Assembly: GCA_963823075.1 (NCBI GenBank) | Contig: CAWGKE010000001.1 | Span: 434,001-498,000, forward strand | Direction: 5' to 3' | Origin: UBA4732 sp963823075 | Lineage (GTDB): Bacteria > Planctomycetota > Planctomycetia > Gemmatales > Gemmataceae | Length of the DNA stretch: 64,000 nucleotides | In this document: positions 44,461 to 54,337 of the stretch, one piece after another | How positions within the stretch are numbered: the first letter of the stretch is position 1 | How the letters are laid out: every line of letters starts with the position of its first letter | Made by a program: the position numbers and the translations under genes | Notes under the pieces: model-generated | The model's database searches: none | The model's input: only the letters and a program-made list of their open reading frames with translations | Told to the model about the DNA's origin: nothing

Positions 44461-45086
44461 ACAAGGTGCTGATCGCCGACGACGACCGGATCACGCGCCG
44501 GACGCTGGAATTGATCCTGGGCGAATGGGGATATGAAACCGTCGCCGTCCACGACGGCTTGACCGCCTGGGAGGCCCTGCAGCAGCCGGACGGCCCGCGG
44601 CTGGTCCTGCTGGACTGGCTCATGCCCGGCCTGGACGGTCTGGAGATCTGCCGGCGCGTCCGCGCCCTGCCGATGCGCCAGCCGCCGTACCTGATCCTTC
44701 TCACCGTCCGGGACAGCCGGCAGGACATGGTGGCCGGCCTGCAAAGCGGGGCCGACGATTACGTCGTCAAGCCATTCGACCAGGAGGAGCTGCACGCGCG
44801 GCTCCAGACCGGGCTGCGGATTCTTCGCTTGCAGCGGGACCTGGCCGAACAGCTCCGTAACAGCGAGGAGGCCCTGTCGCAGGTCAAACAGCTCCAGGGC
44901 CTGCTGCCCATTTGCAGCTATTGCAAGAAGATCCGCGACGACCAGAACTATTGGCGGCAAGTCGAGGAATACATCTCCGCCTACTCCGAAGCCCGCTTCA
45001 GCCACGGCATCTGTCCCGCGTGCTGGGAAGGCGCCGTGTTGCCTGAACTCGAAAGAGCGGGCGGCCGGCCTCGGAACGATGAATGA
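44457..45086 (+). CDS. Response regulator with receiver and Cys-rich tail
   Basis: A 209-aa protein. Receiver domain 1-120: KVLIADDDRITRRTL (acidic pocket), LVLLDWLMPGLDG (phospho-acceptor Asp near 52), LLTVRD (Thr) and DDYVVKPF (Lys). A coiled linker (QRDLAEQLRNSEEALSQVKQ) leads to LPICSYCKKIRDDQNYWRQVEEY and SHGICPACW, a Cys-rich motif often attached to receivers and PAS proteins; its four Cys may bind zinc. The GTG start at 44457 overlaps the Hpt stop by 4 bases. The last residues (RNDE) and the stop come from an ATGAACG-type heptamer repeat. Confidence 0.8.
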   Translation: MNKVLIADDDRITRRTLELILGEWGYETVAVHDGLTAWEALQQPDGPRLVLLDWLMPGLDGLEICRRVRALPMRQPPYLILLTVRDSRQDMVAGLQSGADDYVVKPFDQEELHARLQTGLRILRLQRDLAEQLRNSEEALSQVKQLQGLLPICSYCKKIRDDQNYWRQVEEYISAYSEARFSHGICPACWEGAVLPELERAGGRPRNDE

Positions 45087-45134
45087 TAAATAAAAGATCC
45101 TCTTAATTCATCATTCATCGTTCATCCTTCATCC
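45074..45134. repeat. ATGAAYG heptamer inverted repeat between convergent genes (site 1)
   Basis: GAACGATGAATGAT (45074-45087) faces ATCATTCATCGTTC (45110-45123), extended by CATCCTTCATCC. The stop codons of the response regulator (45084-45086) and of convergent cheR (45129-45131) both lie in the repeat. Confidence 0.8.
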
Positions 45135-45994
45135 TTGAGGACGCAGCTGGTAGCAGATCGAAGGCCCCATCTGAACCCGTTCGTAACCGTCGTGCAGGTT
45201 GAGCGTGGTCTCGGCCCCGCCCAGGAACAGATAGCCGTCCGGGCGGAGGACCTTGCGGACCCGTTCCAGGGTGTTCCGCTTGGCCGCCAGGTCGAAGTAG
45301 ATGAGTACGTTCCGCAGCAGCACCACGTCGAGGACGGGGAAGGCGGGCCACGGCTCGATCAGGTTCATGGCGCGGAACTCCACCATTCGGCGGAGGTTGT
45401 CGCCGATCCGCCACTCCGCGCCGTCGCGGCGAAAGAACTTGTCCCGCAGCCGCGCGGACAGGCCCCGATGCACCTCGGCGTCAGTGTAGCGACCGAGCTG
45501 CACCGCGCCAGCACTTCCGTTGAGAGGTCGCTGGCCAGAATGCGAACGTTCCATTCGTCCAGCGCGGGGACGATTTCCCGCAGGAGCATCGCCACGCTGT
45601 ACGGTTCCTGACCGCTCGAACAGCCGGCGCACCAGACGGTCAGGCTGCGCTCCGTGGTGCGGCGCCGCAGCAGCTGCGGGAACACCCCCTCATGCAGGGA
45701 CCGAAACGGGTGGCCGTCGCGGAAAAAGGAGGTCTCGTTCGTGGTCATGGCCTCGACGACCTTGCGTTGGAGGCGGTCGTCGCCGCCGCAGCGCAGATGA
45801 GTCGCCAGGGCGCTGAGCGAAGGGAAGCCCTCTCGGTGAGACAGCAGCGACAGGCGCGATTCGACCAGATAGGCCTTTTCGTCTTCCAGCACGATCGCGG
45901 CGCGGCGTTGCACCAGACCGCGAAAGTAGTTGAAATCGTCGGGTTGCAGCGCCATGCCGGCCTCGGCGGGGATGGCGGGAGTTTTTGGCGTCAT
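45129..45994 (-). CDS. cheR: CheR-type protein methyltransferase (one frameshift)
   Basis: Methylates glutamates of chemoreceptors with S-adenosylmethionine. About 288 aa once one missing base near 45510 is restored. The N-terminal helical domain (DFNYFRGLVQRRAAIVLED) is followed by TTNETSFFRDGHPF, then the SAM site LTVWCAGCSSGQEPYSVAM and ILASDLSTEVLA. After the shift: LSARLRDKFFRRDG, VRFRAMNL-type segment (VEFRAMNLIEPWP), DVVLLRNVLIYFD and LRPDGYLFLGGAE, all standard CheR motifs. The ATG at 45994 overlaps the cheB stop (ATGA) and has GGAGG upstream. The stop lies in a heptamer repeat. Confidence 0.88.
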
Positions 45995-47121
45995 ACCAGG
46001 CCTCCTCTGGACAGACCGGGGCCTGCGACCACGCCGGACGGGGCGCCGGCCGGCTGGGCGCGGCCCCGGTACACCCGGCGCACGATCTCCGCTCCCAGCT
46101 CCTCCAGCGGCAGCACGGCGTCCGCGCAACCCGCCCGCGCCACGGCACCGGGCATCCCCCATACCACGCTGCTGGCCGCGTCCTGGACGAGCACCTGACC
46201 GCCGGCCGCTCGAACTTGCTCGCAGCCACGCAGCCCGTCCTGTCCCATCCCGGTCAGCACGACGGCCAAGACGCCGGCGCCGTACACCTCGGCGGCCGAG
46301 CGCAGCAGCACATCGACGGAGGGACGGCACGAGTTTTCGGGCGGCCCCTGATGCGTGCGCAGCCGAACGCCTTCCGCGTCACGCGCCAGCGCCATGTGGA
46401 AATCTCCAGGGGCCAGCCACGCACGCCCCGGCCGCAGCACGACGCCCGATTCCGCCTCCTCCGCCTCGACCGCGCCCACCGACGTCAGCCGGCGGGCCAG
46501 CCGCGCGGTAAATACGGGCGGCATGTGCTGGACGATCACGATCGGCACCGGGAAATCGGCCGGCAGGGCAGGGAGCAGCTGGGCCAGCGCGTTGGGTCCG
46601 CCCGTGGACGCGCCGACGGCCAGCACCTCTACCGGCGGCCGGACAGCCAGGATCGTCGAACGGGAGGCGGCTCGCGCAACCGGCGAGGGCGCCGGCGGCG
46701 TGCTGCGGGCCTTGCGGAGCGCGAAACGCTTGATCTTGGGAATCAGCTGCTCCCGGACGTATTGCGCCGTTTCGGGAAGACCACCTCCGCGATCCGGCAT
46801 GGCGACATAGTCGCTGGCGCCCAGCGCCAGCGCTTCCACGGTCGCCGGGGCGCCAGCCTGGGAGAACCGGCTCACCACCAGCACGGGCAGGTGCGGATGG
46901 CTGCGGCGAACGGCGGCCAGGGTTTCGAGGCCGCCCATCTCGGGCATCTCCAGATCCAGCGTCACCAGATCGGGTTGCAGCTGAGCGATCTTGGACAGGG
47001 CGATACGGCCGTTGGCGGCGGCGCCGACCACCTCGATGGCGTCGTCGGCCGCCAGCAGCTCCGCCAGCATCCGGCGGACCACCACCGCGTCGTCCACGAC
47101 CAGCACGCGGATCTTGCTCAT
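45991..47121 (-). CDS. cheB: CheB-type methylesterase/deamidase response regulator
   Basis: A 376-aa, intact CheB: removes methyl groups from receptors when its receiver is phosphorylated. Receiver domain 1-120: IRVLVVDDAVVVRRML and LVTLDLEMPEMGG (phospho-acceptor Asp). Catalytic domain about 175-360: VGASTGGPNAL (nucleophile Ser), VQHMPPVFTARLA (His), and VVLTGMGQDGLRG (Asp). The linker is Arg/Ala/Pro-rich. The ATG at 47121 overlaps the upstream double receiver's stop (ATGA) and its own stop overlaps cheR, so it sits in the middle of a tightly coupled run. Confidence 0.93.
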   Translation of the reverse strand: MSKIRVLVVDDAVVVRRMLAELLAADDAIEVVGAAANGRIALSKIAQLQPDLVTLDLEMPEMGGLETLAAVRRSHPHLPVLVVSRFSQAGAPATVEALALGASDYVAMPDRGGGLPETAQYVREQLIPKIKRFALRKARSTPPAPSPVARAASRSTILAVRPPVEVLAVGASTGGPNALAQLLPALPADFPVPIVIVQHMPPVFTARLARRLTSVGAVEAEEAESGVVLRPGRAWLAPGDFHMALARDAEGVRLRTHQGPPENSCRPSVDVLLRSAAEVYGAGVLAVVLTGMGQDGLRGCEQVRAAGGQVLVQDAASSVVWGMPGAVARAGCADAVLPLEELGAEIVRRVYRGRAQPAGAPSGVVAGPGLSRGGLV

Positions 47122-47869
47122 GGGGTCGCACCCACGGCGACGCCGAGGCGTTCCAGTTTCGCCAGGACCGTTTGCCGGTTGAAGGGCTTGGTAAGGAAGT
47201 CGTCGGCGCCGGCTTCCCTGGCCCGCGCCTGTTCGTCCGACTCGCCGGCGCTGGCCATGAGTACGGGAAGCCCGGCGTAACGGGCGTCGGCGCGGACCGG
47301 CGCAGGAACTCGAAGCCGTCCATTTCCGGCATGAAACAGTCCACGAAAACCACGTCCGGCCGGTCCATGCGCGCCAGCTGCTCCAGGCCCGCCCGTCCGT
47401 CGCCGGCCTCACTCACCGCGAAGCCGATTCCGCTCAAAACGTGCTTGAGAATCAACCGCATGGTCCGGGCGTCGTCGATCACGAGCGCACGCATCGGTCC
47501 CTCCTGCGCCGGCCGCGGGCCGGCGAGCTGTTCCAGAATGATCTCACGGGTGAACGGCTTGGCGACGTAAGCGTCGGCCCCGGCGGCCAGGCCCTCGGCG
47601 ACGCGGGACGGGTCGGCTTCCGTTGTCACCAGGATCGCCCGGAAGCGGCCGCACGCCGGATCGGCCCGCGCCGCCCGCAGGAACGCGACGCCGTCCATTT
47701 CCGGCATGTTCCAGTCCACGAGGACCACCTCCGCCCCGCCGAGGCGACGGAGACGTTCCAATCCCACCCGGCCGTTTTCCGCCTCCTCCACGAGGAAGCC
47801 GGCCGCTTGCAGAATGCCGCGCAGGATTTTTCGCACCACCGTCGAGTCGTCGATTACCAGGGCTTTCAT
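47118..47869 (-). CDS. Double receiver-domain protein (or two fused CheY; one frameshift)
   Basis: Two CheY-like receiver domains in one open frame, about 250 aa. Domain 1: KALVIDDSTVVRKIL, VVLVDWNMPEMDGV, VTTEAD and YVAKPF. Domain 2 begins MRALVIDDARTMRLILKH, then VVFVDCFMPEMDGFEFLR, after which one missing base near 47300 leads to VRADARYAGLPVLMASAGE and DDFLTKPF. A strong ribosome site (AGGAGGGA) precedes the internal ATG at 47493, so domain 2 may also be made alone. The ATG at 47869 follows AAGGAG. It precedes cheB with ATGA overlap. Expected targets are the motor or another output of this CheA system. Confidence 0.8.
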
Positions 47870-47916
47870 GGCTTTCTCCTTGCGAGCGGCGCGGCGTCAG
47901 CCTGCCGATTTCGGCC

Positions 47917-49626
47917 TTACCGGCGGGCGGACGCCGCGCCGATTGCCAGCAAATCCGCTTCGGGAGGACGGGCGTGGGTCGCGGCGCCGTTTCGTGGGGC
48001 GTTTCGGGAGGGCGCGACGGGCGGCGCCGCGGCCGGCTCCTCCTCGCCCGCCCCCCGGAAGCGGCCCACCAGCTGGCCCAGCTCCGCCGCCACCCGCGCC
48101 AGCTCCGCCGCCGCCTGACGAGTCTGCGACGCTCCCTCCGCCGTCCCGCGCAACGCCTGAGCCACCTCCGTTATCCCCCGGCTGATCTCCGATCCCCCCT
48201 GCGCCGCCTCCGCAATGTTCCGCGCGATCTCGTTCGTCGTCGCCGTCTGCTCCTCCACCGCGCTCGCAATCGTCGCCTGCATGTCGTGGATCTGGTGAAC
48301 CACCGACGCGATCTGCGTGATGGCCCCCACCGCGCCCCGCGCGTTGCGCTGGATCGCCTCGATCTTCTGCCCGATGTCCTCCGTCGCCCGCGCCGTCTCC
48401 TTGGCCAACTCCTTGACCTCGTTGGCCACCACCGCGAAGCCCTTGCCCGCTTCCCCCGCCCGCGCCGCCTCGATCGTCGCGTTGAGGGCCAGCAGTTTCG
48501 TTTGTTCCGCCACGGAGGCGACGACCTTGACGACGTTGCCGACTTCGGCGCTGCTCTCGCCCAGTTTGGCGACGGTGGCGTTGGCGGCTTCCGCCGCACG
48601 CACGGCCCCGGCTGCCACCCGCGCCGCGTTGCCGGCGTTCTGCGCGATCTCGTTGACCGTGGCGCTCATCTCCTCCACGGCGGTGGCCACCGCCTGGGCG
48701 TTGCGGCTCACCTGCTCGGCCGCGGCCGAGACGCCGCCGGCCTGGCGGCTCGTCTCCTCCGCCCCGGCGCTCAGCTGCCGGCTCACCGCCGCCAGCTCCT
48801 CCGACGAGCCGACAAGGGTCAGGCCATTTGTCGTTATGGCTCCCACCGTGCGCTGCATGTGGTCGAGCATCTGATTCATCGCGGCACTCATCAGGCCCAC
48901 CTCGTCCCTGGAGGTCACCGCGAGCCGTCGCGTCAGATCGCCGCGCGTCACGGCGTCCAAAAGCTCGCGGGTCCGACCCAAGGGCCGGGTGATGCTTCGT
49001 CCGATGAGGAAGGCGCCGGCGAAGACGGCCAGGAAGGCAACCGCGCACGACGCCCCCACCAGCCAACGCTCACGCGCCAACGCCGCCCCCTCCGCCGCCC
49101 GGCCCTCCTCCCCCTGTCGCACCAGCGCCGCCACTACCCGGTCGATCAGGTCCGTCGGCTCCCGGTCCTGCCCCCGCACGAGCTTGTCGGCCGGACCCGG
49201 ATCAGCCCCCCCCGACTGCGTGAACAGGTCCAGAGCCGCCCGGTAGGACGTCCCCATGCGTCCATGCGCGGCGCCGAACTCGTCGAGCAGCGCCCGCGCC
49301 TGGGCGTCGCTGACCTCTCCTCGGAGTTCCTGAAGGCCCTGGCGCACGGCGGCCTCCTCCCGGAAGAAGTTGGCCTGGTACTTCTCCCGGTCCTGCGGGT
49401 CGTGGCCGCGCAGCAGGACGTCCTTCCACTCCTGCACCTGCTTCTTGAAGTCCACCTGCACGGTGCGCGCCCCGTCCTGGGCCTTGACCTGGGCGGCCAG
49501 CGCCCCTTCGTAGGAGGCGGCCACCCGACCCAGTTCGTACAACAGGAAGCCGACCGCCCCCAGTGAGAAGGCCAGGCTCAGGCCGATGATGGTGTGGATC
49601 TTCGTCGCCACCCGGAAGTTCTTCAC
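47917..49626 (-). CDS. Methyl-accepting chemotaxis protein with HAMP domain
   Basis: A 569-aa, intact chemoreceptor. TM1 (IIGLSLAFSLGAVGFLLYEL, about 13-32); periplasmic four-helix-type sensor (about 33-190); TM2 (WLVGASCAVAFLAVFAGAFLIG, about 190-211); HAMP (SITRPLGRTRELLDAVTRGD onward, about 213-265); signalling domain with the hairpin tip VAEQTKLLALNATIEAARAGE and TTNEIARNIAEAA. The tail is Ala/Pro-rich without a clear CheR-docking pentapeptide. The GTG at 49626 follows TGGAGA. It is nearly identical to the next receptor upstream, apart from the HAMP region and tail. Confidence 0.92.
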   Translation of the reverse strand: MKNFRVATKIHTIIGLSLAFSLGAVGFLLYELGRVAASYEGALAAQVKAQDGARTVQVDFKKQVQEWKDVLLRGHDPQDREKYQANFFREEAAVRQGLQELRGEVSDAQARALLDEFGAAHGRMGTSYRAALDLFTQSGGADPGPADKLVRGQDREPTDLIDRVVAALVRQGEEGRAAEGAALARERWLVGASCAVAFLAVFAGAFLIGRSITRPLGRTRELLDAVTRGDLTRRLAVTSRDEVGLMSAAMNQMLDHMQRTVGAITTNGLTLVGSSEELAAVSRQLSAGAEETSRQAGGVSAAAEQVSRNAQAVATAVEEMSATVNEIAQNAGNAARVAAGAVRAAEAANATVAKLGESSAEVGNVVKVVASVAEQTKLLALNATIEAARAGEAGKGFAVVANEVKELAKETARATEDIGQKIEAIQRNARGAVGAITQIASVVHQIHDMQATIASAVEEQTATTNEIARNIAEAAQGGSEISRGITEVAQALRGTAEGASQTRQAAAELARVAAELGQLVGRFRGAGEEEPAAAPPVAPSRNAPRNGAATHARPPEADLLAIGAASARR

Positions 49627-49716
49627 GGTTTCTCCAGTGCGCGACGCCGGGCTTCCCCGCGCGTCAGCCGCGCTCGTCGGCGTTTCATAAACGACTTAAG
49701 CGAATCGGAAACTCTT

Positions 49717-51263
49717 CTAGTTTACTGACACGGCGCCACGCGCCGCCCCGTTACGGGCGTAGCCGTTGGTGCGAACGTCAGCGGCCGGCAGCGCACCGGC
49801 GGGCTTCGGCTGAGTACGTCGCTCCTCGTTTCGTTCACTGGTCAGGCCGACGAGACAGCCCAGTTCCGCGGCCACCCGCGCCAACTCCGCCGCCGCCTGG
49901 CGAGTCTGCGACGCTCCCTCCGCCGTCCCCCGCAACGCCTGGGCCACCTCCGTTATCCCCCGGCTGATCTCCGATCCCCCCTGAGCCGCCTCCGCAATAT
50001 TCCGCGCGATCTCGTTCGTCGTCGCCGTCTGCTCCTCCACCGCGCTCGCAATCGTCGCCTGCATGTCGTGGATCTGATGCACCACCGACGCGATCTGCGT
50101 GATGGCCCCCGCCGCGCCCGCGCGTTGCGCTGGATCGCCTCGATCTTCTGGCCAATGTCCTCCGTCGCGCGGGCCGTCTCCTTGGCCAGCTCTTTCACTT
50201 CGTTGGCCACCACCGCGAAGCCCTTGCCCGCTTCCCCCGCCCGCGCCGCCTCGATCGTCGCGTTGAGGGCCAGGAGCTTGGTCTGCTCGGCCACGGAGGC
50301 GACGACCTTGACGACGTTGCCGACTTCGGCGCTGCTCTCGCCCAGTTTGGCGACGGTAATGTTGGCGGCCTCCGCCGCCCGCACGGCGCCGGCCGCGACG
50401 CGGGCGGCGTTGCCGGCGTTCTGCGCGATCTCGTTGACGGTGGCGCTCATCTCCTCCACGGCGGTGGCGACCGCCTGGGCGTTGCGGCTGACTTGCTCGG
50501 CTGCGGCGGAGACGGACCCCGCCTGACGGCTCGTTTCTTCGGCGCCGGCGCTGAGCTGGCGGCTGACGGCGGCTAGCTCATCCGACGAGCCGGTCAGATG
50601 ATGGACGCTTCGGCCGATGGGCCGGGTGATGCTTCGTCCGATGAGGAAGGCACCGGCGAAGACGGCCAGGAAAGCGACCGCGCACGACGCCCCGACCAGC
50701 CAACGCTCACGCGCCAACGCCGCCCCCTCCGCCGCCCGGCCCTCCTCCCCCTGTCGCACCAGCGCCGTCACCACCCGGTCGATCAGGTCCGTCGGCTCCC
50801 GGTCCTGCCCCCGCACGAGCTTGTCGGCCGGACCCGGGTCAGCCCCCCCCGACTGCGTGAACAGATCCAGGGCCGCCCGGTAGGACGTCCCCATGCGTCC
50901 GTGCGCGGCGCCGAACTCGTCGAGCAGCGCCCGCGCCTGGGCGTCGCTGACCTCTCCCCGGAGTTCCTGAAGGCCATGGCGCACGGCGGCCTCCTCCCGG
51001 AAGAAGTTGGCCTGGTACTTCTCCCGGTCCTGCGGGTCGTGGCCGCGCAGCAGGACGTCCTTCCACTCCTGCACCTGCTTCTTAAAGTCCACCTGCACGG
51101 TGCGCGCCCCGTCCTGGGCCTTGACCTGGGCGGCCAGCGCCCCCTCGTAGGAGGCGGCCACCCGACCCAGTTCGTACAACAGGAAGCCGACCGCCCCCAG
51201 CGAGAAGGCCAGGCTCAGGCCGATGATGGTGTGGATCTTCGTCGCCACGCGAAAGTTCTTCAC
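49717..51263 (-). CDS. Second chemoreceptor, HAMP-deleted duplicate (one frameshift)
   Basis: About 515 aa after restoring one C. It matches the preceding receptor almost residue for residue in the sensor, TM and signalling regions. Between TM2 and the signalling helix, where the sister has about 54 residues of HAMP between GR and GSS, this copy has only SVHHLT, a net loss of 48 residues. The frame breaks at 50117-50119, where the sister has CCCC and this copy CCC; length 1547 plus one base gives exactly 516 codons. The C-terminal tail differs (TSERNEERRTQPKPAG). The GTG at 51263 follows TGGAGA. A HAMP-less receptor could couple signals differently or be non-responsive. Confidence 0.88.
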
Positions 51264-51301
51264 GGTTCGTCTCCAGGGGACGGCGGCGGTCGAGGCGCGA
51301 C

Positions 51302-51742
51302 TCAATCGTCGTCTCGACCCACATCCACCACCTTTTCCACGTCCAGAACAAGCAAGAGCCGATCCTTCAGCTTGTAGGCGCCGCGGATCAGCTCCCGCGC
51401 CACGCCCTTGAGCGTTTCGGGCGGGCGCTCGAACGCCTCCTCCGAAACCTCCAGCACGTCCCCGATCCGGTCCACCAGCAGGCTCGTCGGCACGTCGTCC
51501 ATACGCACCACCACGTTGACCGGCCTCGCCCCCGCCGGTCGATCGGGCAGCTCCAGGCGCCGCCGCAGCTCCAGGGCCGTCACGATCTGGCCGCGCAGGT
51601 TGATGAGGCCGCGCACCACCGGCGGCGCCAGCGGCACGCGCGTCATCTCCTGGCAGCAGACCACTTCCTGCACCTGCGCCACGTCCACCCCGAAAAACAT
51701 GTCGTCGAGGTAGAAAGTGCAATACTGGCGGTCGTCGGCCAC
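51302..51742 (-). CDS. cheW: CheW-type coupling protein
   Basis: A 146-aa scaffold that links receptors to CheA. The CheW fold is evident: YCTFYLDDMFFGVDVAQVQEV, then VPLAPPVVRGLINLRGQIVTALELR (the hallmark NLRG region, about 40-60), VVVRMDDVPTSLLVDRIGDVLEV and a final strand LLLVLDVEKVV. The GTG at 51742 has GAGGAG upstream, and the gene starts 9 bases after the cheA stop. The frame is intact. It lies between cheA and the two receptors, as in typical che operons. Confidence 0.93.
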   Translation of the reverse strand: MADDRQYCTFYLDDMFFGVDVAQVQEVVCCQEMTRVPLAPPVVRGLINLRGQIVTALELRRRLELPDRPAGARPVNVVVRMDDVPTSLLVDRIGDVLEVSEEAFERPPETLKGVARELIRGAYKLKDRLLLVLDVEKVVDVGRDDD

Positions 51743-51751
51743 GGCGTCTCC

Positions 51752-53979
51752 TCAGGCGAGAACGGGTTGGTCGAAGAAGGTTGGGTCGGCGGCGCTCGAG
51801 CACCGCCCGCACGTCGAGCAGGTCGGTGACGCGCTGCTGCAAGACCACCGAGCCGAGGACGCCGTCGCGCCTCGTCCCCAGCTGCACGTCGGCCGCCGTC
51901 TCGACGACATCGAGGATGCGGCGGACGACGAGGCCGATGCTCCGGCCGTGGGCGGAGAAGACGAGAACCTGCAACGGGGCCTGGGTCGCTCCCGCATCCG
52001 CCGCGCCGGGGAAGACGTGGTCCAGGCGCACCAGAGGCAGGATCTGGTTCCCGTACTGCACCACCTCACGGCTGGCGGTTCGCTCGACCGCATCGGCCGG
52101 GAACTCCTCCAGCCGCGCCACCAGCGACATGGGGACGGCCATGCGCCGGCCGTCTTCAAGCTGAAACAGGACCAGCACCTGTTCCGGCCGTCCGCGGGAC
52201 GCGGACGCGGGCGCCTCCGCGGGCTTGCGGCCGCGCACCTCGGAGATGACGCCGGCCCGCTGCGCCAGGCCGAGGATGTCCAGGATCAGGGCTACCCGGC
52301 CGTCGCCCATGATGGTCGCGCCCGCGAACAACGGCAGCCCCTTGAAGTGCTTGCTCAGCGGCTTGACGACGATTTCCTCCGTGTCGTTGACTGCTTCCAC
52401 GACGAGGCCGAACGGCCGCTCGCCCGCCTGGAGGACGGCGACGTGGACCGGCCCGGCTTCCCCCCACCCCACCCTCCCCCACCCGCGGGGGGAGGGAAGG
52501 GAGGGGCGGGTTCGACGCGAAGTTCTCGGTGCAGGAACACCAGCGGCAAGAGGTTGCCGCGCAGCCGGTAGACCGGGACGCCGTGAATGTGTTCCAAGCC
52601 GCGCCGCGCCTTGTCGCCGTCGAGGCGGACCAGTTCCAGCAGGCTGACCTGGGGGATGGCGTAACGGTCGCCGCCGCTGCCGACGATCAGGGCGGGGATG
52701 ATGGCCAGGGTCAGCGGGATCTTGATTTTCACCGTCGTTCCCTGGCCCGGCCGGCTGAGGACGTCCACGGCGCCGCCGATCTTTTCGATGTTGGTCTTGA
52801 CCACGTCCATGCCCACGCCGCGGCCGGAAACGTTGGTGACGCTGTCGGCGGTGGAGAAACCGGGCAGGAAGATCAGCTGCGACAGCTCGCGCTCCGTGAG
52901 CCGGGCGGCCTGGTCGCGCGGAACCAGGCCGCGCTCCACGGCCTTGGCGCGGACGCGCTCTGGGTCGATGCCGCGGCCGTCGTCGGCGATGTCGATGTTG
53001 ACCTGGCCGCCTTCGTGGAAGGCGTGCAGGGCGAGTCGGCCCTGCGCCGGCTTGCCGAGCGCGAGGCGCTCCTCCGGCGGCTCGACGCCGTGGTCCACGG
53101 CGTTGCGCACGAGGTGCGTGAGCGGGTCTTTAATGGCCTCCAGCAGCGTCTTGTCCAGCTCCGTCTCCTCGCCCTCCACGGTCACGTGGACTTGCTTGCC
53201 GCAGGCGACGGCGAGGTCGCGGACCTGGCGGGGGAGCTTGTTGAAGATGTTGCCGATCGGTTGCATCCGCGTTTTGAGGACGCCTTCCTGAAGCTCCGTG
53301 GTGATCTGGTTAAGGCGCTGGGTGGTCTGGAGGAAGGCCGGGTCGCGCCGTGTGGCCGTGAATTGCAGGACCTGATTGCGGGCCAGCACGAGTTCGCCGA
53401 CGAGGTTGACCAGCCGGTCGAGCAGGCCGACGTCCACGCGGATGTTGGCGTCGATCCGCGCCGGCCTGGGGGTCGCGCCTCCGCGGGAGCTTCGGGAGAG
53501 GCGACGGGATTCGGATCGGGCGAAGGTGGAGCGGCTGGATGTGCCACGACGGACACGGACGGGGCGCACAAGCCCCTCTCGGGCGGAACGTCAGCGGCGT
53601 CGCGCAGCTGCACCACGCGGGCTATCACCGGGCCGTGGTCCTCCATCCCTTCCTGCCGCGTCGTTTCAATGTGAGCGAGGATGCGCCGAACCGCGTCCAC
53701 CAGGGCCAGCAGGGCGCTGACAATGTCCGCATTCAGAATGAGTCGGCCGTCACGCAGACGGCTGAGCAGGCCCTCGCCGGCGTGGGCAACGGCTTCCAGA
53801 CGGGGGAAGGAGAGGAATCCGCAGGCGCCCTTGATGGTGTGAAGCGTGCGGAAGACGCTGGCCAGGCGGTCGCGGTCCCCCGGCTGCTTCTCCAGGATCA
53901 CCAGATCGCGGTCGAGCTGATCCAGGTTCTCCTGGCTTTCGACGAGGAACTCACGGACGATGTCGTCTTGGTCGTCCAC
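51752..53979 (-). CDS. cheA: CheA-type histidine kinase with two CheW-like domains (three frameshifts)
   Basis: Roughly 742 aa. Hpt domain: FRTLHTIKGACGFLSFPRLE (phospho-His near 50). Frame change at the G-run 53469-53473. Dimer/ATPase core: VDVGLLDRLVNLVGELVLARNQ, LTHLVRNAVDHGVE (N box), DDGRGIDPERV (G1), GRGVGMDVVKTNI (G2). The first CheW-like domain (AIPQVSLLELVRL) is interrupted near 52462-52500 by a C/G-rich palindrome that adds PAPPFPPPAGGGG and shifts the frame to VHVAVLQAGERPFGLVVEAV. A second CheW-like domain (EQVLVLFQLEDGRRMAVPM to VTDLLDVRAVLE) follows, with a last shift near 51785. The GTG at 53979 follows GGAGGG at 5 bases. It autophosphorylates and feeds the receivers here. Confidence 0.88.
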
Positions 53980-54337
53980 CCGCGCCCTCCACAATTCCAC
54001 CCGCCTGGCGCCTGCGCCGGCTCCGTTGCGGCCGCGTTCACTCTGGTATGAATTCAGCCTAGCTCAGAAAAGCGATGGGAATTGATGACTTGTTGTTATT
54101 TTTGGGGCTGAGAATTGCGCCGTGGCGTGAATTCCGTGCGCCGGGGCCGGCAGGTCGGCCGAACGGGGGCGTGAGTTATTTCCGCAGCGCACGGCGCGGC
54201 CGGTATCAGCGTGCTAGAGTGTCCGTAAAGAGCGGCCGGCACGTACAACGACCCGGCCGCGGCGGCCCGCGCCGTTGCGCGGGCGTTTTCTCGGCCGGCG
54301 CTCGCCGGTTCGGCTCCAGTACGAGGAGAGGGTTTCC

